From assembly GCA_016928605.1 (NCBI GenBank), contig JAFGKN010000737.1:1-6292 (forward strand): DNA of 6,292 nt, read 5' to 3'. The notes under the pieces are model-generated. The model was not told the origin of the DNA. It saw only the letters and a program-made list of their open reading frames with translations, and did not search any database. Position numbers and translations under genes: made by a program. Below, piece by piece: positions 1 through 5,606 of the stretch. The DNA is from Planctomycetota bacterium. Its GTDB lineage: Bacteria; Planctomycetota; UBA8108. Position 1 is the first letter of the stretch, and every line of letters begins with the position of its first letter.

Positions 1-163
1 GAGTCTGAAGCCGGTTCAACAGCTTGAGGATCGTCGTCTTCCCGCTGCCCGAAGAGCCGAGGATGACGAGGGTCTCTCCATCCTCGATGTCCAGAGTGAT
101 GTCCCGGACGGCGCTGGTCGCTCCGCCGTCATAGGAATGGCTCACTTCGAGGAAAGAGATCAC
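1..163 (-). CDS. ABC transporter ATP-binding protein, osmoprotectant (OpuCA/ProV-like) type, N-terminal part only
   Basis: This is the first 54 residues of a cytoplasmic ATPase subunit of an ABC transporter; the rest lies beyond the left edge. The Walker A motif GSSGSGKT is seen at residues 36-43, preceded by the usual first beta strands (FLEVSHSYDGG, then AVRDITLDIEDGETLVILG). The sequence just after Walker A, TILKLLNRL, resembles the KMINRL stretch typical of glycine betaine/choline/carnitine ATPases (OpuCA, ProV), so an osmoprotectant importer is the best guess. Other importer ATPases with a similar LLNRL stretch cannot be excluded from so short a piece. The start is taken as GTG at 163-161, because GGAG lies about 10 bases upstream and no ATG is in frame nearby. 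It is transcribed away from the sugar-type importer operon, and a promoter fits at 242-214. Its permease partners would lie further left. The ABC assignment is firm; the substrate class is inferred. Confidence 0.85.
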   Translation of the reverse strand, partial: MISFLEVSHSYDGGATSAVRDITLDIEDGETLVILGSSGSGKTTILKLLNRLQT

Positions 164-213
164 GGCTCTGCTTCTCCGTAGATGCGCCGGCCCCGGGGGA
201 ATGACGAATGAAG

Positions 214-242
214 AGAATAACCATCGAGGGAGACTCTTTCAA
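214..242 (-). promoter_or_regulatory. Putative sigma-70-type promoter for the leftward ABC ATPase gene
   Basis: Read on the minus strand, TTGAAA (242-237, five of six matches to TTGACA) is followed after exactly 17 bases by TATTCT (219-214, four of six matches to TATAAT). Transcription would begin near 207, leaving a leader of about 44 bases before the GTG at 163. Spacing and orientation fit well, and this is the most AT-rich stretch in the region. It is a prediction by eye from consensus only. Confidence 0.5.
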
Positions 243-268
243 CAGGGGCGGATACACTCTCAGTTCCT

Positions 269-289
269 GAATCACTGCGAATCACTGCG
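269..289. repeat. Perfect tandem repeat, 10-bp unit GAATCACTGC, 2.1 copies
   Basis: The unit GAATCACTGC occupies 269-278 and 279-288, and the next base (G at 289) still matches a third copy when compared with the unit start. The period of 10 bp puts the two copies on the same face of the helix. The repeat lies between the leftward promoter (214-242) and the rightward TATAGT box (308-313), at about -50 to -31 relative to a start near 320. That is where an activator touching RNA polymerase would bind, so an operator is plausible. The repeat is seen; the role is inferred. Confidence 0.6.
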
Positions 290-307
290 GCGGCGGGTCG
301 TTTTCGC

Positions 308-313
308 TATAGT
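308..313 (+). promoter_or_regulatory. Putative -10 box (TATAGT) for the sugar-type importer operon
   Basis: TATAGT matches the -10 consensus TATAAT at five of six bases in an otherwise GC-rich stretch. No good -35 hexamer lies 16-18 bases upstream; the bases there are GC-rich and overlap the end of the 10-bp tandem repeat. This would fit a promoter that needs an activator. Transcription would start near 320, giving a leader of about 34 bases that contains AGGAGG and ends at the ATG at 354. Confidence 0.35.
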
Positions 314-332
314 GGTGGCCGCGTCGGTCCCG

Positions 333-338
333 AGGAGG
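333..338 (+). promoter_or_regulatory. Ribosome binding site AGGAGG that decides the start of the fused ABC gene
   Basis: AGGAGG is a full Shine-Dalgarno match, 15 bases before the ATG at 354, which is somewhat longer than ideal. The earlier in-frame ATG at 201 has only GGGGGA directly abutting it and would lie inside the leftward promoter. The 51 residues it would add show no family similarity. Confidence 0.5.
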
Positions 339-353
339 TCTCGAGCACCATCC

Positions 354-2843
354 ATGACATCCACGGCGAGCCCCATCTGCCTCTGCCGGCTGCGCGGCGT
401 CGGCAAGTCCTTCGCCGGACTGCGGGCTCTGTGGGGCGTGGATCTCGATCTGCACGCCGGTGAGATCCACGCGCTCGTCGGGGAGAACGGCGCCGGCAAG
501 TCGACGCTCATCCGCTGCCTCGCGGGGATCATCCAGCCCGAGGACGGAGAGATCCTCTTCGACGGGCGCGCCGTCGAGCTGACGAGCCCTCGCGCCGCCC
601 ATCGCCTGGGCGTGGCCGCCGCCCACCAGGCTCCGGAGCTCTTCCTCTGGCGCTCCGCCGCCGAGAACATCTTCAACGTGCGCGGCTTGCCCGCCGATCC
701 CTTCATCCCCTGGAAGCGGGTGGAGGAGGAGAGCCGCGAGGCGCTGCGCCGCCTGGGGAGCGAGATCCCGCCGCGCGCGGAGGCCGGGCTCCTCTCGGCA
801 TCCCAGCGCCAGGTCGTCGCTCTGGCCGGGGCGCTCATCGCCAGGCCGCGTCTCCTGATCCTCGACGAGCCGACGGCGAGCCTGAGCGAGGGCGAGAGCG
901 AGCGGCTCTTCCGCGTGCTCGACGAGCTCCGCCGCGGCGGCGTCTGCATCCTCTACGTGTCGCATCGGCTGGGCGAGGTCCTTCGCATCGCCGACCGCGT
1001 GACGGTGCTCCGCGACGGCCGCGTGGTGCGCTCCGACCGCGCAGGAGCGCTCGATGCGGATGCTCTCGTCGAGGCGATGGTCGGCCGGAGGCTCGAAGCC
1101 TACTACCCGCGGGCTCCGGAGCACGGCGCCGAGACGGTGCTGGAGGTGGAGGATCTCGGCGACGAGCGCGGAGCTTTTCGCGGCGTCCGTCTCGCGCTCC
1201 ATCGAGGCGAGATCGCCGGCCTCTACGGCCTCGTCGGAGCCGGGCGCACCGAACTCGGGCAGGCGCTCGCGGGATTCCGACGCGCGCGAGGGGTCGTCCG
1301 CGCCAGGGGAAGCGTGGCGTATCTCCCCGAGGACCGGATCCGCGATGCCAACCTGCCGGGCCTGAGCCTTCGCGAGAACCTCACCATCGCGGCTCTCGAT
1401 CGCATCGCCGTCGGGCCGCTCATCGACCGGCGCAGAGAGAGGTCGCTGGCGAGCTCGCTGCGCGAGAAGCTCGACATCCGCGCGCCCGGCATCGAGGGAT
1501 CCATCGATACGCTCTCCGGAGGGAACCAGCAGAAGGCGCTGCTGGGGCGCTGGCTCGCCACCGAGCCCGAGATCCTGATCCTCGACGAGCCGACGCAAGG
1601 CATCGACGTGGGAGCGCGCGCGGAGATCCACCGACTCATCGCCGACCTCGCCGCCGGGGGCTGCGGCATCCTGCTCATCTCGTCCGACCTGAGCGAGGTG
1701 CTCGGCATGAGCCACCGCGTCATCGTGATGCGGGAGGGGCGCATCGCCGCCTGCTTCGCCTCCGGGGAGGCGGGCGAGGAGGATGTCGGCCGCGCGGCGC
1801 TGCCGGAGGAGAGGGGCCCATCCCGCAGGCATTCGCCTGATGCGAGTGGCCCTCCGCCGCCGGCGCGCGGAGCGTGGAGCGATCGCGCCTCGGCCCGGCT
1901 GGCTCGCTTCCTCGGTCAGCGCGAGGCGGCGCTCGCCGCCGTGATCGCCGCCATCATCATCGCCACCGGCTGGAGATCGAGCCGATTCCTCGCGTGGGAG
2001 AGCCTGCGGGATGTGGCCTGCGACACCGCTCCGCTGGCCCTGGCCGCGCTGGGCCAGACGCTCGTCATCGCCTGCGGGGCGATCGACATCTCGATCGGAT
2101 CGATGCTCGCGCTCTGCGCCGCGGCCGCGGCGCTGATGGCGAACGCGGGGTGCGGAGCGGCCTTTGCCGTCGCCGGCGCGGCCGCGCTGGGCTCGCTCCT
2201 CGGCGCGGTCAACGCGGCTATCAGCACCGCGGGGCGGCTGCATCCGATCATCACCACGCTCGGAACGCTCGGCATCTACCGCGCGCTCTTCCTCGAGTGG
2301 ACGGACCGCCGCTGGCTCTACCTGCCGGACACGCTCCTCGACCTCGCGCGCAGCGGCCCGTTCGGCGTGCCGGTCTCGGTCTGGGGCGCCCTGATCGCCG
2401 CCGGCCTCTTCTTCCATTTCCTCGGCGGGACGCGCGCCGGCCGCGCCTGCCTCAAGGTCGGCGACAACCCGCGGGCCGCGCTCGCCCACGGCCTGCGGAT
2501 CGAGTCGACGCGCTGGCTGGCGTTCGCGATCCTCGGCGGTTGCGTGGGGCTCGCCGCGGTCTTCTACACGGCGCGCTACGGTACCGTTCAGAACAACACG
2601 GGGATGGGCTTCGAGCTGCAGGTGATCGCGGCCGCCGTGCTCGGCGGCGCGCACGTGGCCGGTGGCCGAGGCACCGCGGCGGGAGCTCTCTTGGGTGCCG
2701 CGCTCATCGGCCTCCTCGCCAGCGCACGGCCCGTCTGGGGCATCCACGAGCGGTGGCAGCTCGTGGGCGTCGGCGCCCTGATGCTCGGTGCGCTCGCGCT
2801 CGAGACGGCCATCGCGCGGCTCTCGCCGGGGAGGCGGCCATGA
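354..2843 (+). CDS. Fused sugar-type ABC importer protein: two ATPase domains (RbsA/XylG-like) plus an RbsC-like permease domain in one chain
   Basis: ATP-driven uptake of a sugar or related small molecule (CUT2 family). The product is about 829 residues. ATPase domain 1 (about 10-245): Walker A GENGAGKST (43-51), Q-loop Gln92, signature LSASQ (147-151), Walker B LLILDEP (167-173), switch His204. ATPase domain 2 (about 260-480): degenerate Walker A GLVGAGRTE (292-300), a YLPEDR stretch (323-328), signature LSGGNQQK (387-394), Walker B ILILDEP (407-413), and Ser444 where the switch His would be. These departures are normal for RbsA-type proteins. A Pro/Ser/Arg-rich linker (about 482-510) leads into a permease domain (about 515-825) with several hydrophobic spans, GAIDISIGS (575-583), HPIITTLGTLGIYR (630-643), GDNPRAA (703-709) and VLGGAHVAGGRGT (762-774). 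RbsA and RbsC are normally separate proteins of about 500 and 320 residues. No in-frame ATG lies between Met459 and Met583, so this reads as a true fusion. The start at 354 follows family alignment and AGGAGG upstream. The stop overlaps the next gene's start (ATGA). The substrate is unknown. Confidence 0.9.
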   Translation: MTSTASPICLCRLRGVGKSFAGLRALWGVDLDLHAGEIHALVGENGAGKSTLIRCLAGIIQPEDGEILFDGRAVELTSPRAAHRLGVAAAHQAPELFLWRSAAENIFNVRGLPADPFIPWKRVEEESREALRRLGSEIPPRAEAGLLSASQRQVVALAGALIARPRLLILDEPTASLSEGESERLFRVLDELRRGGVCILYVSHRLGEVLRIADRVTVLRDGRVVRSDRAGALDADALVEAMVGRRLEAYYPRAPEHGAETVLEVEDLGDERGAFRGVRLALHRGEIAGLYGLVGAGRTELGQALAGFRRARGVVRARGSVAYLPEDRIRDANLPGLSLRENLTIAALDRIAVGPLIDRRRERSLASSLREKLDIRAPGIEGSIDTLSGGNQQKALLGRWLATEPEILILDEPTQGIDVGARAEIHRLIADLAAGGCGILLISSDLSEVLGMSHRVIVMREGRIAACFASGEAGEEDVGRAALPEERGPSRRHSPDASGPPPPARGAWSDRASARLARFLGQREAALAAVIAAIIIATGWRSSRFLAWESLRDVACDTAPLALAALGQTLVIACGAIDISIGSMLALCAAAAALMANAGCGAAFAVAGAAALGSLLGAVNAAISTAGRLHPIITTLGTLGIYRALFLEWTDRRWLYLPDTLLDLARSGPFGVPVSVWGALIAAGLFFHFLGGTRAGRACLKVGDNPRAALAHGLRIESTRWLAFAILGGCVGLAAVFYTARYGTVQNNTGMGFELQVIAAAVLGGAHVAGGRGTAAGALLGAALIGLLASARPVWGIHERWQLVGVGALMLGALALETAIARLSPGRRP

Positions 2844-3832
2844 GCGGCAGCGCCTCGTCTCCCTGGGGATCGCGCCAGACGGTTCTGCTGGCGGCGGCTC
2901 TCGTGCTGGCGGCCTTCTTCGCGGTCATCTCGGAGGAGTTCCGCTCGCCGTCGGTGCTCCTCGATCAGAGCTGCAACTGGGTGGAGGTCGGCATCCTCGC
3001 GCCCGCGATGCTGGTCGTGATCCTCATCGGAGGGATCGATCTCTCCGTCGCCTCGATCCTGGCGCTTGTCGGAGTCTCGATCGTTCGGCTCCACGCCGAG
3101 GCCGGCCTTCCGATCTGGTTCGCTGCGGCTGCGGGGCTGGCCATCGGGGCGGCCGCCGGCGCGCTCAACGGCTGGATCATGGTGGCGGCGCGCATCCCCG
3201 ATCTCGTAGTCACGCTCGCCACCATGGCGATCTACCGCGGCCTGGCCCAGGCCGTCGCGCAGAACCGCGTTCACTCCGGCCTGCCGGAGAGCTACCGGTT
3301 TCTCGGCGACGGGCTCGTGGCGGGAGTGCCCGCGCAGTGGCTCGTGCTGATCGCGGTCTGGGCGGTGCTATATACCGCGGTCCATCACGGCCGATTCGGG
3401 CGGACCATCTACGGCACGGGCTCCAGCGAGAGAGCCGCGAGGCTCGCCCGCGTACCCACCGCGAGGGTGCGGGTGATGGCCTACGCGCTCTCGGGCCTCG
3501 CGGCGGCGGTGGCCGCGATCCTTTTCACGGCGCGCTCCAACACTGCGCGCAGCGACGACGCCCTCGGCTTCGAGCTCGATGCCATCACCTGCGTCGTGCT
3601 GGGAGGCGCCTCCATCGCCGGTGGGCGCGGCAGCGTGCCGGGCGTGTTCCTGGGCTTCGTCGGCCTCGGCCTCCTCCGCACGGGGCTCGACCTGAAGGGC
3701 GTGGACGAGATCTGGCAGCGGCTCACGACAGGAGCGATGCTCATCGCGGTGGCCGCGCTGAACGAGAGGATCGCCGCCGCGCGGACTGGCCGCCGGCGGG
3801 GCTCCCCCGCGGAGAGCCCCGCCTCGAGATAG
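2840..3832 (+). CDS. RbsC/RhaQ/LsrD-like sugar-type ABC transporter permease, second transmembrane subunit
   Basis: An inner-membrane permease of 330 residues, close to the usual length of the RbsC-type family (BPD_transp_2). Hydrophobic spans are seen at about 13-30, 52-80, 92-117, 165-181, 212-230 and 245-280. Family motifs include GGIDLSVAS (64-72), ARIPDLVVTLATMAIYRG (117-134), GTGSSERAARLARV (192-205, the cytoplasmic GxN..AA..SGI-like loop) and VLGGASIAGGRGS (253-265). The ATG at 2840 overlaps the stop of the fused gene as ATGA, and GGGGAGG lies five bases upstream, so the two are translationally coupled. It matches the permease domain of the fused protein in general plan but clearly differs in sequence. 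The importer is therefore probably heterodimeric in its membrane part, as in LsrC/LsrD or RhaP/RhaQ. No binding-protein gene follows. The substrate cannot be read from the sequence. Confidence 0.9.
   Translation: MSGSASSPWGSRQTVLLAAALVLAAFFAVISEEFRSPSVLLDQSCNWVEVGILAPAMLVVILIGGIDLSVASILALVGVSIVRLHAEAGLPIWFAAAAGLAIGAAAGALNGWIMVAARIPDLVVTLATMAIYRGLAQAVAQNRVHSGLPESYRFLGDGLVAGVPAQWLVLIAVWAVLYTAVHHGRFGRTIYGTGSSERAARLARVPTARVRVMAYALSGLAAAVAAILFTARSNTARSDDALGFELDAITCVVLGGASIAGGRGSVPGVFLGFVGLGLLRTGLDLKGVDEIWQRLTTGAMLIAVAALNERIAAARTGRRRGSPAESPASR
3795..3823 (+). terminator. Strong stem-loop at the 3' end of the importer operon
   Basis: GGCGGGGCTC (3795-3804) pairs perfectly with GAGCCCCGCC (3814-3823), giving a 10-bp, almost all G-C stem with a 9-base loop. 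It lies inside the last codons of the permease gene, ending seven bases before the stop codon. No T-run follows, so it is not a classical intrinsic terminator. It could be a U-less terminator, a 3' mRNA stabiliser, or simply coding sequence that happens to fold. Confidence 0.4.
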
Positions 3833-4105
3833 CGCGCCCGCGCTCGCAGAGAGCACCGATGGACGGGAGTCTCTCTCCCTGGGGCGCACACCTCGCGAGC
3901 GCTCGGCACCGCCGGCTCCGGAGACATCGCGTCTCGAATCGCTGGCGAGTCCGGCCTCGGTGCCTGCGGTCTCTGCGGGTGGTTCTGCTGGCCGCATCGC
4001 CCGCGGTCCCGGCGGCTGGCGCTGCTTGCTCCGGCGGGCGCGGGGCCGTATCGTTGCGGGTGTGCCTTGAAGGCCGGTGGTCGCGCGGAAGAAAGGCCGG
4101 ATGAC
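3833..4105. other. Spacer between the importer operon and pilT; no convincing gene
   Basis: The 273 bases contain one open frame starting with ATG at 3859 and ending with TGA at 4102-4104 (81 codons). Its product is rich in Arg with no recognisable family, its third codon positions are less G/C-biased than the real genes, and no clear ribosome site precedes it. I do not call it. Two short words, TCTCCCTGGGG (3874-3884) and GGTTCTGCTGGC (3981-3992), recur from the start of the second permease gene (2858-2868 and 2881-2892). No sigma-70 or properly spaced sigma-54 promoter for pilT was found. Confidence 0.5.
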
Positions 4106-5245
4106 ATGAGACCAGACGAAGCGCTCAATGTCCCCGTCTACAGGGTCGCCGAGCGGGCGGTCGGCATGCTGGATCTCCTGCGGCGCTTCGCCGATCCCGA
4201 GTGCTACGAGAGGGGGATCCCTCGCCTCTCCGATCTCCACCTCCGGGTCGGCGAGCCGGCGCGCTACCGCTTCGACAACGAGCTCCTGCCGCTCGACTCC
4301 GCCCCTCCCCTCACCGAGGATGTTCTCCGGGATCTCCTCTTTCCGCTGCTGACGCGCGAGCAGACCGCTCGCCTCACGGCGAGACCTCCGCAGGACGTCG
4401 ATGCCTCCTTCGACTGGGAGGAGGAGGGCCTCAGCTTCCGCATCAACGCCTTCCACGACCGCGACGGTCTCGCCTGCGCCATCCGCGCGCTGCCGCGGAG
4501 CGTGCCGAAGATCGAGGACATCGGGTTTCCGTCCGACCGCGTCTGGCAGACGATCGTCGATCTCCGCCAGGGGCTGGTGATCGTGACCGGCATCACGGGA
4601 AGCGGCAAGTCGACGACGCTCGCCAGCCTGCTCCACCACGTGAATCAGCACCGCGACGTCCGCATCATCACGCTCGAGGACCCCATCGAGTACGTGATCC
4701 GCAGCCAGCGGGGCATGATCTCGCAGCGGGAGGTCGGGCGCCACATCGAGTCCTTCGATGCGGGGCTGCGCAGCGCCCTCCGCGAGGACCCCGATGTGAT
4801 CATGGTCGGAGAGATGCGGGACGCCGAGACGACGGCGCTTGCCCTTTCGGCCGCGGAGACCGGTCACCTCGTTCTCTCCACGCTTCATACCAAGGACACG
4901 CGCGGCGCCATCACGAGGATCGTCGATCTCTTCCCCAGCGAGTACGCGAGGGAGATCGAGACGCAGCTCTCCTTCGCCCTGAGCTTCGTCGTCGGACAGA
5001 AGCTCGTGCCGCGCGCCGACAGCCGAGGCCGGTGCGTGGCGATGGAGGTGCTGGTGAACGTGCCCGCCATCGCGAACCTGATCCGCTCGGGAAACCTCCA
5101 CCAGATCTACTCGGTGCTCCAGACGCAGCGCAAGGAGGGGCTGAGCACGCTGGAGCAGCACCTCAAGACGCTCGCGGAAAGGGGGGTTATCACGAAGCGC
5201 GACGCCATCCGCTTCGCGAACCAGCCGGCGGGCATGACGGAATGA
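4106..5245 (+). CDS. pilT: Type IV pilus retraction ATPase, PilT family
   Basis: A 379-residue secretion-type hexameric ATPase that powers pilus disassembly at the cytoplasmic face of the inner membrane. The N-terminal PAS-like domain carries SDLHLRVGEPARYRF (42-56) and FRINAFHDRDG (111-121). The RecA-like domain carries Walker A GITGSGKST (162-170), the Asp box IITLEDPIEYV (187-197), Walker B DVIMVGEMRD (230-239, catalytic Glu236) and the His box GHLVLSTLHT (253-262). The C-terminal AIRNLIRE retraction motif appears as AIANLIRS (321-328), followed by HQIYSVLQT as in PilT. The length is about 35 residues above the usual 340-350, mostly at the N terminus. Start ATG at 4106 is preferred because GAAAGG lies nine bases upstream; an in-frame TTG at 4067 would add 13 residues without a ribosome site. 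The gene stands alone, with no pil neighbours in view. A PilU-like accessory role is the main alternative. Confidence 0.92.
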   Translation: MRPDEALNVPVYRVAERAVGMLDLLRRFADPECYERGIPRLSDLHLRVGEPARYRFDNELLPLDSAPPLTEDVLRDLLFPLLTREQTARLTARPPQDVDASFDWEEEGLSFRINAFHDRDGLACAIRALPRSVPKIEDIGFPSDRVWQTIVDLRQGLVIVTGITGSGKSTTLASLLHHVNQHRDVRIITLEDPIEYVIRSQRGMISQREVGRHIESFDAGLRSALREDPDVIMVGEMRDAETTALALSAAETGHLVLSTLHTKDTRGAITRIVDLFPSEYAREIETQLSFALSFVVGQKLVPRADSRGRCVAMEVLVNVPAIANLIRSGNLHQIYSVLQTQRKEGLSTLEQHLKTLAERGVITKRDAIRFANQPAGMTE

Positions 5246-5252
5246 GCCGATC

Positions 5253-5266
5253 GCGCCGCGAGGCGC
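5253..5266 (+). terminator. Small hairpin after pilT with GCGA tetraloop
   Basis: GCGCC (5253-5257) and GGCGC (5262-5266) form a 5-bp stem closed by a GCGA loop of the stable GNRA type, seven bases after the pilT stop. There is no T-run, and in DNA this GC-rich such stems occur by chance. Weak terminator or mRNA 3'-end element at best. Confidence 0.2.
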
Positions 5267-5340
5267 CGCCGGAGTCTGGATTCGCCGGCGCGCGGCCATC
5301 CGACGCAGCGGGCTGCCTGGTGTCCGGATCGACAGGAGAA

Positions 5341-5373
5341 TTCACGGCCTCTTCACGCGATCTTCACCGGCTG
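5341..5373 (+). promoter_or_regulatory. PHO-box-like direct repeat: three 11-bp TTCAC units
   Basis: TTCAC begins at 5341, 5352 and 5363, giving three units with exact 11-bp periodicity; the tenth base of each unit is T and the sixth is G or C. PhoB/PhoP regulators bind direct repeats with this spacing: TGTCA units in enterobacteria, and TTCACC-containing units of 11 bases in Streptomyces. The third unit reads TTCACCGGCTG, very close to the latter type. The array points toward the PhoB-like gene at 5607, so autoregulation is a natural hypothesis. The repeat is seen; binding by the regulator is inferred. Confidence 0.5.
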
Positions 5374-5377
5374 CAGC

Positions 5378-5383
5378 TACGGT
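5378..5383 (+). promoter_or_regulatory. Possible -10 box (TACGGT) downstream of the PHO-box-like repeat
   Basis: TACGGT keeps the three most conserved positions of TATAAT (first T, second A, last T). It lies exactly 10 bases after the last TTCAC (5363-5367), the spacing typical of PhoB-activated promoters in which the PHO box replaces the -35. The start would be near 5390, giving a leader of about 217 bases before the regulator gene. The hexamer alone is weak. Confidence 0.3.
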
Positions 5384-5504
5384 CAGGCGGAAAATGAAGC
5401 GCACCCGCTGAGCGGCGTGTCGGTGCCGGGGATGCTGCGGGTCGGACGGCCTCTTACCGTGAGCGGACCCGCCCGTCCGGCAGATGGAATGTGCCCGCAC
5501 AGGG

Positions 5505-5567
5505 CCGCTCGAGCGGAGTGGTTCGGCGCTCCCGGAGATGCCGCGATGTGCGCTCCGCAGAGCGCCG
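5505..5567. repeat. Cluster of GC-rich inverted repeats ahead of the response regulator gene
   Basis: CCGCTCGAGCGG (5505-5516) is a perfect 12-bp palindrome. GCGCTC (5550-5555) and GAGCGC (5560-5565) form a 6-bp stem with a CGCA loop. CGGCGCT (5524-5530) can pair with AGCGCCG (5561-5567), which excludes the previous stem. The palindrome could be an operator, and the stems could structure the leader RNA. In DNA this GC-rich, chance is also a fair explanation. Confidence 0.3.
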
Positions 5568-5606
5568 GTGAACGGTCTCAGCCGAGCTTCGAGCCGTGAC
5601 GCTGCG

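Larger units (their letters stand above)
5246..5606. other. Non-coding region between pilT and the phoB-like gene
   Basis: These 361 bases hold no convincing gene. Two small frames were considered: 5242-5397 (51 residues, ATGA overlap with the pilT stop) and 5417-5599 (60 residues, GTG start). Neither has a good ribosome site or recognisable product. What can be seen are a short GCGA-loop hairpin just after pilT, a three-unit 11-bp repeat resembling a PHO box with a possible -10 box, and several GC-rich inverted repeats ahead of the regulator gene. Confidence 0.6.

Noticed and set aside
201..353. N-terminal extension of the fused ABC protein from an ATG at 201
   Set aside because: The 51 residues have no ABC-family similarity, the ATG has no spaced ribosome site, and the stretch overlaps the leftward promoter and the tandem repeat. 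ATG at 354 fits the family start.
292..446. Missing switch His and degenerate Walker A in the second ATPase domain (numbers are residues of the fused protein)
   Set aside because: GLVGAGRTE and Ser in the H-loop position are the normal state of the second domain in RbsA/XylG/MglA proteins, not a sign of decay.
282..2747. Very long antisense open frame (about 821 codons) across the fused ABC gene
   Set aside because: Its product is a low-complexity Arg/Asp/Glu/Ala-rich string typical of the reverse complement of GC-rich coding DNA. The sense frame has clear domains.
4019..4035. Sigma-54-like promoter (TGGCGC...TTGC) before pilT
   Set aside because: The GG and GC elements are two bases too close for the strict -24/-12 spacing.
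3368..5299. Antisense open frame of about 643 codons across the second permease and pilT
   Set aside because: Same effect: it spans two well-supported genes on the opposite strand and has no recognisable motifs.
5242..5397. 51-codon frame overlapping the pilT stop as ATGA
   Set aside because: No good ribosome site, no recognisable product and weaker G/C bias at third positions. The PHO-box-like repeat inside it is a better explanation of this stretch.
5417..5599. 60-codon frame with a GTG start before the response regulator
   Set aside because: No ribosome site and no family similarity; the composition looks like non-coding sequence.
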